Positions 51,370 to 61,713 of a DNA stretch of 64,000 nucleotides are shown here, piece after piece. Source of the stretch: Ptiloglossa arizonensis. Its lineage: Eukaryota > Arthropoda > Insecta > Hymenoptera > Colletidae. Location: positions 1,054,001 to 1,118,000 of the forward strand of contig NW_027478463.1 of the NCBI RefSeq assembly GCF_051014685.1, written 5' to 3'. The number at the start of each line of letters is the position of its first letter. Position 1 is the first letter of the stretch. The notes under the pieces were generated by a model. The model saw nothing but the letters and a program-made list of their open reading frames with translations, was not told the DNA's origin and did no database searches. The translations under genes and the position numbers were made by a program.

Positions 51370-53204
51370 AAATGGTTGAGTAGGCAAAGAATTTTGCGCA
51401 CTTCTGCTGCTCCAAACGCTTAACCAGAATGGCCTAGGGAAAAAATACACATACCGTTGAAATCGAGAGAGCTTCTACTTTCACACGCAATAGGAACTTT
51501 TGGGTTTGGTCTATCCGTTCGCGAGATATGGGAGTTTGAAGCTAAGAAATGGTTGAGCAGGCAACAAATTTTGCGCACTTCTACTGCTCCAAACGGTTGA
51601 CCAGAATGGCCTAGGGAATTAATAAACATACCGTTGTAATCGGGCGAGTTTCTACTTTCAGACGCAATAGAAATTTTCGGGTTTGGTCAATCCGTTCGCG
51701 AGATATGGGAGTTTGAAGCTAAGAAATGGTTGAGAAGACAACAAATTTTACGCACTTCTGCTGCTCCAAACGCTTGACCAGAATGGCCCAGGGAAAAAAT
51801 ACACATACCGTTGTAAGCGGGCGAGTTTCTACTTTCAGATGCAATAGAAATTTTCGGGTTTAGTCAATCCGTTCGCGAGATATGGGAGTTTGAAGCTAAG
51901 AAATGGTTGAGAAGGCAACAAATTTTTCGCACTTCTGCTACTCGAAACGCTTAAGCAGAATGGCCTAGGAAAAAAATACACACGCCGATGTAATCGTGCG
52001 TGTTTCTACTTTCAGACGCAGCAGGAATTTTTTGGTTTGGTCAATCCGTTCGCGAGATATGGGAGTTTGAAGCTAAGAACTGGTTGAGAAGACAACAAAT
52101 TTTACGCACTTCTGCTGCTCCAAACGCTTAACCAGAATGGCCCAGGGAAAAAATACACATACCGTTGTATGCGGGCGAGTTTCTACTTTCAGATGCAATA
52201 GAAATTTTTGTGTTTGGTCAATCCGTCCGCGAGATATGGGAGTTAGAAGCTAAGAAATGGTTGAGAAGGCAACAAATTTCTCGCACTTCTGCTGCTCGAA
52301 ACGCTTAACCAGAATGGCCTAGGGAAAAATACACATACCGTTGAAATCGGGCGAGTTTCTACCTTCAGATGCAATAGGAATTTCTGGGTTTGGTCAATCC
52401 GTTCGCGAGATATGGGAGATTGAAGCTAAGAAATGGTAAAGAAGACAACAAATTTTTCGCACTTCTGCTGCTCCAAACGCTTTACACGAATGGCCTAGGG
52501 AAGAAATACACATACATTTGTAATCGGGAGAGTTTCTACTCTCAGACGAAATAGGAATTTTTAGGTTTGGTGAATCCTTGCGCGATATATGGGAGTTTGA
52601 AGCTAAGAAATAGTTAAGAAGGCAAAAAATTATCCGCAATTCTGCTGCTCCAAACGCCTTACCAGAGTGGCCTAGGGAAAAAATACACATACCGTTGTAA
52701 TCGGGCGAGTTTCTACTTTCAGATGCAATAGGAATTTTTGGGTTTGGTCGATCCGTTCGCGAGTTATGACAGTTTGAAGCTAAGAAATGGTTTAGAAGGC
52801 ACCAAATTTCTCGCAGTTCTGTTGCTCGAAACGCTTAACCAGACTTGCCTAGGGAAAAATACACATACCGTTGTAATCGGGCGAGTTTCTACCTTCAGAT
52901 GCAATAGGAATTTTTGGGTTTGGTCAATCCGTTCGCGCGATATGGGAGATTGAAGCTAAGGAATGGTTGTGAAGATAACAAATTTTTCGCAATTCTGCTG
53001 CTCCAAACGCTTAACCAGAATGGCCTAGGGAAAGAATACACATACCGCTGTAATCGAGAGAGCTTCTACTTTCAGACGCAATAGGAACTTTTGGGTTTGG
53101 TCAATCCGTTCGCGTGATATGGGAGTTTGAAGCTAAGAAATGGTTGAGCAGGCAACAGATTTTGCGCACTTCTGCTGCTCCAAACGCTTAACCAGAATGG
53201 CCTA
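51370..53204 (+). repeat. 19-monomer-spaced duplication F, right copy
   Basis: Second copy of 48011-49845. It differs by single bases, for example CACACGCAATAGG at 51482 (CACACACAATAGG at 48123), GTTTAGTCAATCC at 51859 and GTTCGCGCGATATGG at about 52930 (GTTCCTGAGATATGG at about 49572). It ends near 53204, where CTAGGGAAAAAATACAC replaces CTAGGGAAAAAGACAC. Confidence 0.85.
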
Positions 53205-54334
53205 GGGAAAAAATACACATACCGTTGTATGCGGGCGAGTTTCTACTTTCAGATGCAATAGAAATTTTTGTGTTTGGTCAATCCGTTCGCGAGATATGGG
53301 AGTTAGAAGCTAAGAAATGGTTGAGAAGACAACAAATTTTACGCACTTCTGCTGCTCCAAACGCTTAACCAGAATGGCCTAGGGGAAAAATACACATACC
53401 GTTGTAATCGGGCGAGTGTCTACTTTCAGACGCAGCAGGAATTTTTGGGTTTGGACAAACCGTTCGCGAGATATGGGAGTTTGAAGCTAAGAAATGGTTG
53501 AGTAGGCAAAGAATTTAGTGCACTTCTGCTGCTCCAAACGCTTAACCAGAATGGCCTAGGGAAAAAATACACATACCGTTGAAATCGAGAGAGCTTCTAC
53601 TTTCAGACGCAATAGGAACTTTTGGGTTTGGTCTATCCGTTCGCGAGATATAGGAGTTTGAAGCTAAGAAATGGTTGAGCAGGCAACAAATTTTGCGCAC
53701 TTCTACTGCTCGAAACGCTTAACCAGAATGGCCTAGGGAAAAAATACACATACCTTTGTAATCGGGCGAGTTTCTATTTTCAGACGAAATAGGAATTCTT
53801 GGGTTTGGTGAATCCGTTTACGAGATATGGGAGTTTGAAGCTAAAAAATGGTTGAGAAGACAACAAATTTTTCGCACATCTGCTGCTCCAAACGCTTAAC
53901 ACGAATGGCCTAAGGAAAAAATACACATACCGTTGTAATCGGGCGAGTTTCTATTTTCAGACGCAGCAGGAATTTTTGAGTGTGGTCCATCCGTTCGCCA
54001 GATATGGAATTTGAAGATAAGAAATGGTTGAGAAGACAACACATTTTGCGCACTTCTGCTGCTCCGAACGCTTAACCAGATTGGCCTAAGGAAAAAATAC
54101 ACATACCGTTGTAATCGGGCGAATGTCTAATTTCAGATGCAATAGGAATTTTTGGGTTTGGTCGATCCGTTCGCGAGATATGGGAGATTGAAGCTAAGAA
54201 ATGGTGAAGAAAGCAACAAATTTTACGAAATTCTGCCTCTCCAAACGCTTAACCAGACTGGCCTAGGGAAAGAATACACATTCCGTTGTAATCGAGCGAG
54301 TGTCTACTTTCAGACGCGCAAGAATTTTTGGGTT
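53205..54334 (+). repeat. transition to diverged right-hand monomers
   Basis: Monomers here carry more private changes than in 32-53 kb: GAATTTAGTGCAC (53511), GATATAGGAG, GTTTACGAGATATGG (53816), TTGAGTGTGGTCCATCC (53977), CGCCAGATATGGAATTTGAAG (one or more bases lost near 54006) and CAGACGCGCAAG (54314). GACGAAATAGG reappears at 53785, as in 1-11 kb. No gene or unique sequence is present. Confidence 0.75.
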
Positions 54335-55625
54335 TGGTCAATCCGTTCGCGAGATGTGGAAGTATGAAGCTAAGAAATGGTTGAGAAGACAACAAATTCT
54401 TCGCACTTCTGCTGCTCCAAACGCGTAACCAGAATGGCCTAGGGAAAAAATACACCTACTGTTGTAATCGGGCAAGTTTCTACTTTCAGACGCAACAGGA
54501 ATTTTTGGGTTTGGTCAATCCGTTTACGAGATATGGGAGTTTGAAGCTAAAAAATGGTTGAGAAGACAACAAATTTTTCGCACATCTGCTGCTCCAAACG
54601 CTTAACACGAATGGCCTAGGGAAAAAATACACATACCGTTGTAATCGGGCGAGTTTCTATTTTCAGACGAAATAGGAATTTTCGGGTTCGGCGAATCCTT
54701 GCGCGATATATGGGAGTTTGCAGCTAAGAAAAAGTTGAGAAGGCAACAAATTTTGCGCACTTCTGCTGCTCCAAACGCTTAACCAAATTGGCCTAGGAAA
54801 AAAATACACATACCGTTGTAATCGGGCGAATTTCTAATTTCAGATGCAATAGGAATTTTTGGGTTTTGTCAATCCGTTCGCGAGATATGGGAGTTTGAAG
54901 CTAAGAAATGGTACTGTAGACAACAAATTTTGCGCACTTCTGCTGCTCCAAACGCTTAACACGAATGGCCTAGGGAAAAAATACACATACCGTTGTAATC
55001 GGGAGAGTTTCTACTTTCAGACGCAACAGGAATTTTTGGGTTTGTTCAATCCGTTCGCGAGATATGGGAGATTGAAGCTAAGGAATGGTTGAGATGGTAA
55101 CAAATTTTTCGCAATTCTGCTGCTCCAAACGATTAACCAGAATGGCCTAGGGAAAGAATACACATACCGTTGTAATCGGGCGAGTTTCTACTTTCAGACG
55201 CAACAGGAATTTTTGGGTTTGGTCAATCCGTTCGCGAGATATGGGAGTTTGAAGCTAAGAAATGGTTGAGAAGACAACAAATTTTTGGCAATTCTGCTGC
55301 TCCAAACGCTTAACACGATTGGCCTAGGGAAAAAATACACATACCGTTGTAATCGGGATAGTTTCTACTTTCAGACGCAGCAGAAATATTTGGGTTTGGT
55401 CAATCCGTTCTCGAGATATGGGAGTTTGCAGCTAAGAAATGGTTCAGGAGACAACAAATTTTTCGCAATTCTGCTGCTACACACGCTTAACCAGAATGGC
55501 CTAGGGGAAAAATACACATACCGTTGTAATCGGGCGAGTGTCTACTTTCAGACGCAGCAGGAATTTTTGGGTTTGGACAAACCGTTCGGGAGATATGGGA
55601 GTTTGAAGCTAAGAAATGGTTGAGC
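54335..55625 (+). repeat. duplication G, left copy (partner 60423-61713)
   Basis: About seven monomers recurring at a shift of 6,088 bp. Landmarks are GATGTGGAAGTATG (54352 and 60440), GTTTACGAGATATGG, TAAGAAAAAGTTGAG (54727 and 60815), GGTACTGTAGACAAC (54909 and 60997), GAGATGGTAACAA and GGGATAGTTTCTAC. 6,088 is not a multiple of 177. Adding back the two 50-bp deletions that lie in between gives 6,188, close to 35 monomers. Differences include ACACACGC against AAACGC near 55482. Confidence 0.87.
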
Positions 55626-55745
55626 AGGCAACAAATTTTGCGCACTTCTACTGCTCCAAACGCTTGACCAGAATGACCTAGGGAATTAATGAACATACCG
55701 TTGTAATCGGGCGTGTTTCTACTTTTAGACGCAGCAGGAATTTTT

Positions 55746-56048
55746 GGGTTCGGTCAATCCGTTCGCGAGATATGGCAGTTTGAAGCTAAGAAATGGTTGA
55801 GAAGGCAACAAATTTCTCGCACTTCTGATGTTCGAAACGCTTAACCAGAATGGCCTAGGGAAAAATACACATACCGTTGTAATCGGGCGAGTTTCTACCT
55901 TCAGATTGAAGCTAAGAAATGGTAAAGAAGACAACAAATTTTACGCACTTCTGCTGCTCCAAACGCTTTACACGAATGGCCTAGGGAAAAAATACACATA
56001 CCTTTGTAATCGGGAGAGTTTCTACTTTCAGACGAAATAGGAATTTTT
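55746..56048 (+). repeat. truncated monomer pair with a 50-bp deletion, copy 1
   Basis: From GGGTTCGG at 55746 to the next intact GGGTTTGG at 56049 is 303 bp, where two monomers would be 354. One base is missing from the A-tract, and 50 bp are missing at the junction TTCAGATTGAAG (55900-55911). Intact relatives read TTCAGATGCAATAGG... up to ...ATGGGAGATTGAAG (for example 31529-31560). The lost piece runs from about position 161 of one monomer to position 34 of the next, so the GGGTTTGG and TCGCGA elements are gone. Both edges share AGAT, a microhomology. The neighbouring CTTCTGATGTTCG change is another tag of this block. Confidence 0.9.
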
Positions 56049-58345
56049 GGGTTTGGTGAATCCTTGCGCCATATATGGCAGTTTGAAGCTAAGAAATGGT
56101 TGAGAAGGCAACAAATTTCTCGCACTTCTGCTGCTCGAAACGCTTAACCAGAATGGCCTGGGGAAAAAATACACATACCGATGTAATCGGGTGTGTTTCT
56201 ACTTTTAGACGCAGCAGGAATTTTTGGGTTTGGTCAATCCGTTCGCGAGATATGGGAGTTTGAAGCTAAGAAATGATTGAGTAGGCAACAAATTTGCGCA
56301 CTTCTGCTGCTCCAAACGCTTAACCAGAATGGCCTAGGGAAAGAATACACATACCGTTGTAATCGGCCGACTTACTACTTTCAGATGCAATCGAAATTTT
56401 TGGGTTTGGTCAATCCGTTCGCGAGATATGGGAGTTTGAAGCTAAGAAAATGTTGAGAAGGCAACAAATTTTTTGCACTTCTGCTACTCGAAACGCTTAA
56501 GCAGAATGGCCTAGGAAAAAAATACACACGCCGCTGTAATCGTGCGTGTTTCTACTTTCAGAGGCAGCAGGAATTTTTGGGTTTGGTCAATCCGTTCGCG
56601 AGATATGGGAGTTTGAAGCTAAGAAATGGTTGAGTAGGCAACAAATTTGCGCACTTCTGCTGCTCCAAACGCTTAACCAGAATGGCCTAGGGAAAAAATA
56701 CACATACCGTTGTAATCGGCCGACTTTCTACTTTCAGATGCAATAGAAATTTTTGGGTTTGGTCAATCCGTTCGCTAGATATGGGAGCTTGAAGCTAAGA
56801 AATGGTTGAGAAGGCAACAAATTTTTCGCACTTCTGCTACTCGAAACGCTTAAGCAGAATGGCCTAGGAAAAAAATAAACACGCCGATGTAATCGTGCGT
56901 GTTTCGACTTTCAGACGCAGCAGGAATTTTTGGGTTTGGTCAATCCGTTCGCGAGATATGGGAGTTTGAAGCTAAGAAATGGTTGAGAGGACAACAAATT
57001 TTACGCACTTCTGCTGCTCGAAACGCTTAACCAGAATGGCCTAGGGAAAAAGACACATACCGTTGTAATCGGGCGAGTTTCTACCTTCAGATGCAACAGG
57101 AATTTTTGGGTTTGGTCCATCTGTTCGCGAGATACGGGAGTTTGCAGCCAAGAAATGGTTCAGGAGACAAAAAATTTTTCGCAATTCTGCTGCTCCAAAC
57201 GCCTTACTAGAACGGCCTAGGGAAAAAATACACATACCGATGTAATCGGGCGTGTTTCTACTTTTAGACGCAGCAGGAATTTTTGGGTTTGGTCAATCCG
57301 TTCGCGAGATATGGGAGTTTGAAGCTAAGAAATGGTTGAGCAGGAAACAAATTTTGCGCACTTCTACTGCTCCAAACGCTTGACCAGAATGACCTAGGGA
57401 ATTAATGAACATACCGTTGTAATCGGGCGTGTTTCTACTTTTAGACGCAGCAGGAATTTTTGGGTTCGGTCAATCCGTTCGCGAGATATGGCAGTTTGAA
57501 GCTAAGAAATGGTTGAGAAGGCAACAAATTTCTCGCACTTCTGATGTTCGAAACGCTTAACCAGAATGGCCTAGGGAAAAATACACATACCGTTGTAATC
57601 GGGCGAGTTTCTACTTTCAGATGCAATAGAAATTTTCGGGTTTGGTCAATCCGTTCGCGAGATATGGGAGTTTGAAGCTAAGAAATGGTTGAGACGACAA
57701 CAAATTTTACGCACTTCTGCTGCTCCAAACGCTTAACCAGAATGGCCCAGGGAAAAAATACACATACCGTTGTAAGCGGGCGAGTTTCTACTTTCAGATG
57801 CAATAGAAATTTTCGGGTTTGGTCAATCCGTTCGCGAGATATGGGAGTTTGAAGCTAAGAAATGGTTGAGACGACAACAAATTTTACGCACTTCTGCTGC
57901 TACAAACGCTTAACCAGAATGGCCTAGGGGAAAAATACACAAACCGTTGTAATCGGGCGAGTGTCTACTTTCAGACGCAGCAGGAATTTTTGGGTTTGGA
58001 CAAACCGTTCTGGAGATATGGGAGTTTGAAGCTAAGAAATGGTTGAGTAGGCAAAGAATTTAGCGCACTTCTGCTGCTCCAAACGCTTAACCAGAATGGC
58101 CTAGGGAAAAAATACACATACCGTTGAAATCGAGAGAGCTTCTACTTTCAGACGCAATAGGAACTTTTGGGTTTGGTGTATCCGTTCGCGAGATATGGGA
58201 GTTTGAAGCTAAGAAATGGTTGAGCAGGAAACAAATTTTGCGCACTTCTACTGCTCCAAACGCTTGACCAGAATGACCTAGGGAATTAATGAACATACCG
58301 TTGTAATCGGGCGTGTTTCTACTTTTAGACGCAGCAGGAATTTTT
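56049..58345 (+). repeat. diverged mosaic between the two truncated monomers
   Basis: About 13 monomers. 56180-56400 recurs at about 58960-59180 (offset 2,777 bp), sharing the rare AATCGGCCGACTTACTAC and the one-base loss AACAAATTTGCGCAC (also at 56640). 57100-57240 with GCAGCCAAGAAATGG and GACAAAAAATTTTTC recurs at 59350-59490 (offset 2,248 bp). 57330-57600 with GAGCAGGAAAC and AATGACCTAGGG resembles 58210-58480. GTTTCGACTTTCAG is found at 56902 and 62335. No gene is seen. Confidence 0.75.
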
Positions 58346-58648
58346 GGGTTCGGTCAATCCGTTCGCGAGATATGGCAGTTTGAAGCTAAGAAATGGTTGA
58401 GAAGGCAACAAATTTCTCGCACTTCTGATGTTCGAAACGCTTAACCAGAATGGCCTAGGGAAAAATACACATACCGTTGTAATCGGGCGAGTTTCTACCT
58501 TCAGATTGAAGCTAAGAAATGGTAAAGAAGACAACAAATTTTTCGCACTTCTGCTGCTCCAAACGCTTTACACGAATGGCCTAGGGAAAAAATACACATA
58601 CCTTTGTAATCGGGAGAGTTTCTACTTTCAGACGAAATAGGAATTTTT
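58346..58648 (+). repeat. truncated monomer pair with a 50-bp deletion, copy 2
   Basis: The same 303-bp structure as 55746-56048, exactly 2,600 bp downstream, with the identical junction TTCAGATTGAAG at 58500-58511. It differs in a few bases (AAATTTTTCGCAC here against AAATTTTACGCAC in copy 1). Identical breakpoints mean that one deletion was copied by block duplication and did not arise twice. Confidence 0.9.
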
Positions 58649-60422
58649 GGGTTTGGTGAATCCTTGCGCCATATATGGGAGTTTGAAGCTAAGAAATAGT
58701 TGAGAAGGCAAAAAATTATCCGCATTTCTGCTGCTCCAAACGCCTTACCAGAATGGCCTAGGGAATAAATACACATACCGCTGTAATCGGGCGAGTTTCT
58801 ACTTTCAGATGCAATAGGAATTTTTGGGTTCGGTCAATCCGTTCGCGAGTTATGGCAGTTTGAAGCTAAGAAATGGTTGAGAAGGCAACAAATTTCTCGC
58901 ACTTCTGCTGCTCCAAACGCTTAACACGAATGGCCTAGGGAAAAAATACACATACCGATGTAATCGGGCGTGTTTCTACTTTTAGACGCAGCAGGAATTT
59001 TTGGGTTTGGTCAATCCGTTCGCGAGATATGGGAGTTTGAAGCTAAGAAATGATTGAGTAGGCAACAAATTTGCGCACTTCTGCTGCTCCAAACGCTTAT
59101 CCAGAATGGCCTAGGGAAAAAATACACATACCGTTGTAATCGGCCGACTTACTACTTTCAGATGCAATAGAGATTTTTGGGTTTGGTCAATCCGTTCGCG
59201 AGATATGGGAGTTTGAAGCTAAGAAAATGTTGAGAAGGCAACAAATTTTTTGCACTTCTGCTACTCGAAACGCTTAAGCAGAATGGCCTAGGAAAAAAAT
59301 ACACACGCCGCTGTAATCGTGCGTGTTTCTACCTTCAGATGCAACAGGAATTTTTGGGTTTGGTCCATCCGTTCGCGAGATACGGGAGTTTGCAGCCAAG
59401 AAATGGTTCAGGAGACAAAAAATTTTTCGCAATTCTGCTGCTCCAAACGCCTTACTAGAACGTCCTAGGGAAAAAATACACATACCGATGTAATCGGGCG
59501 TGTTTCTACTTTTAGACGCAGCAGGAATTTTTGGGTTTGGTCAATCCGTTCGCGAGATATGGGAGTTTGAAGCTAAGAAATGGTTGAGACGACAACAAAT
59601 TTTACGCACTTCTGCTGCTCCAAACGCTTAACCAGAATGGCCCAGGGAAAAAATACACATACCGTTGTAAGCGGGCGAGTTTCTACTTTCAGATGCAATA
59701 GAAATTTTCGGGTTTGGTCAATCCGTTCGCGAGATATGGGAGTTTGAAGCTAAGAAATGGTTGAGAAGGCAACAAATTTTTCGCACTTCTGCTACTCGAA
59801 ACGCTTAAGCAGAATGGCCTAGGAAAAAAATACACACGCCGATGTAATCGTGCGTGTTTCTACTTTCAGACGCAGCAGGAATTTTTTGGTTTGGTCAATC
59901 CGTTCGCGAGATATGGGAGTTTGAAGCTAAGAACTGGTTGAGAAGACAACAAATTTTACGCACTTCTGCTGCTCCAAACGCTTAACCAGAATGTCCCAGG
60001 GAAAAAATACACATACCGTTGTATGCGGACGAGTTTCTACCTTCAGATGCAATAGGAATTTTTGGGTTTGGTCGATCCGTTCGCGAGATATGGGAGTTTG
60101 AAGCTAAGAAATGGTGCAGTAGACAGCAAATTTTGCGCACTTCTGCTGCTCCAAACGCTTAACCAGAATGGCCTAGGGAAAAAATACACATACCGTTTTA
60201 ATCGGGCGAGTTTCTATTTTCAGACGAAATAGGAATTCTTGGGTTTGGTGAATCCTTGCGCGATATATGGGAGTTTGAAGCTAAGAAATGGTTGAGAAGG
60301 CAACAAATTTTGCGCACTTCTGCTGCTCCGAACGCTTAACCAGATTGGCCTAGGGAAAAATTACACATACCGTTGTAATCGGGCGAGTTTCTACTTTCAG
60401 ACGCAACAGGAATTTTTGGGTT
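58649..60422 (+). repeat. diverged monomers, partner of 62.4-63.0 kb
   Basis: About ten monomers. 59430-60020 recurs at 62439-63029 with a shift of 3,009 bp (17 x 177), sharing CCTTACTAGAACG, CTTTTAGACGCAGC, GTAAGCGGGC, CACACGCCGATG and AAGAACTGG. Near 60231 the GACGAAATAGGAATTCTTGG monomer matches 53791 (offset 6,440 bp). No gene or unique DNA is seen. Confidence 0.75.
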
Positions 60423-61713
60423 TGGTCAATCCGTTCGCGAGATGTGGAAGTATGAAGCTAAGAAATGGTTGAGAAGACAACAAATTCTTCGCACTTCTGC
60501 TGCTCCAAACGCTTAACGAGAATGGCCTAGGGAAAAAATACACCTACCGTTGTAATCGGGCAAGTTTCTACTTTCAGACGCAACAGGAATATTTGGGTTT
60601 GGTCAATCCGTTTACGAGATATGGGAGTTTGAAGCTAAAAAATGGTTGAGAAGACAACAAATTTTTCGCACATCTGCTGCTCCAAACGCTTCACACGAAT
60701 GGCCTAGGGAAAAAATACACATACCTTTGTAATCGGGCGAGTTTCTATTTTCAGACGAAATAGGAATTTTCGGGTTCGGTGAATCCTTGCGCGATATATG
60801 GGAGTTTGCAGCTAAGAAAAAGTTGAGAAGGCAACAAATTTTGCGCACTTCTGCTGCTCCAAACGCTTAACCAGATTGGCCTAGGGAAAAAATACACATA
60901 CCGTTGTAATCGGGCGAATTTCTAATTTCTGATGCAATAGGAATTTTTGGGTTTTGTCAATCTGTTCGCGAGATATGGGAGTTTGAAGCTAAGAAATGGT
61001 ACTGTAGACAACAAGTTTTGCGCACTTCTGCTGCTCCAAACGCTTAACACGAATGGCCTAGGGAAAAAATACACATACCGTTGTAATCGGGAGAGTTTCT
61101 ACTTTCAGACGCAACAGGAATTTTTGGGTTTGTTCAATCCGTTCGCGAGATATGGGAGATTGAAGCTAAGGAATGGTTGAGATGGTAACAATTTTTTCGC
61201 AATTCTGCTGCTCCAAACGATTAAACAGAATGGCCTAGGGAAAGAATACGCATACCGTTGTAATCGGGCGAGTTTCTACTTTCAGACGCAACAGGAATTT
61301 TTGGGTTTGGTCAATCCGTTCGCGAGATATGGGAGTTTGAAGCTAAGAAATGGTTGAGAAGACAACAAATTTTTGGCACTTCTGCTGCTCCAAACGCTTA
61401 ACACGAATGGCCTAGGGAAAAAATACACATACCGTTGTAATCGGGATAGTTTCTACTTTCAGACGCAGCAGAAATATTTGGGTTTGGTCAATCCGTTCTC
61501 GAGATATGGGAGTTTGCAGCTAAGAAATGGTTCAGGAGACAACAAATTCTTCGCAATTCTGCTGCTCCAAACGCTTAACCAGAATGGCCTAGGGGAAAAA
61601 TACACATACCGTTGTAATCGGGCGAGTGTCTACTTTCAGACGCAGCAGGAATTTTTGGGTTTGGACAAACCGTTCGGGAGATATGGGAGTTTGAAGCTAA
61701 GAAATGGTTGAGT
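60423..61713 (+). repeat. duplication G, right copy
   Basis: Second copy of 54335-55625. After its end this copy has one monomer more (GTAGGCAAAGAATTTAGCG, about 61710) before it rejoins the left-copy order at GAGCAGGCAACAAATTTTGCG (61887 against 55622). The right copy lacks the nearby 50-bp deletion: the CTTCTGATGTTCG variant of the left neighbour reads CTTCTGCTGCTCG at 62089. Confidence 0.85.
61303..61479 (+). repeat. representative 177-bp monomer
   Basis: This copy runs from one GGGTTTGG to the next and is exactly 177 bp. It is given as a reference for the numbering used elsewhere. It carries TCAATCC, TTCGCGAGATATGGGAG, the CCTAGG hexamer and the A6 tract. It differs from my majority sequence in reading TTTTTGGCAC instead of TTTTTCGCAC and AACACGAATGG instead of AACCAGAATGG, among a few others. 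Across the array, variation concentrates at about five spots: positions 9-14 (GTCAATCC, GTGAATCC, GTTCTATCC, GTCACTCC or CGTCCCTCC), 54-60 (GAGAAGG, GAGAAGA, GAGCAGG, GAGTAGG or CAGGAGA), 76-79 (CACT, CAAT or CATT), 143-147 (GCGAG, GAGAG) and 160-169 (GACGCAGCAGG, GATGCAATAGG, GACGAAATAGG or CACGCAATAGG). Confidence 0.95.

Noticed and set aside
54684..54700. tRNA B-box-like GGGTTCGGCGAATCC, also GGGTTCGGTCAATCC at 55746, 57462, 58346
   Set aside because: It has extra bases compared with GGTTCGANTCC, no A box at a suitable distance, no acceptor stem or anticodon arm, and is a one-base variant of the ordinary monomer GGGTTTGGTCAATCC.
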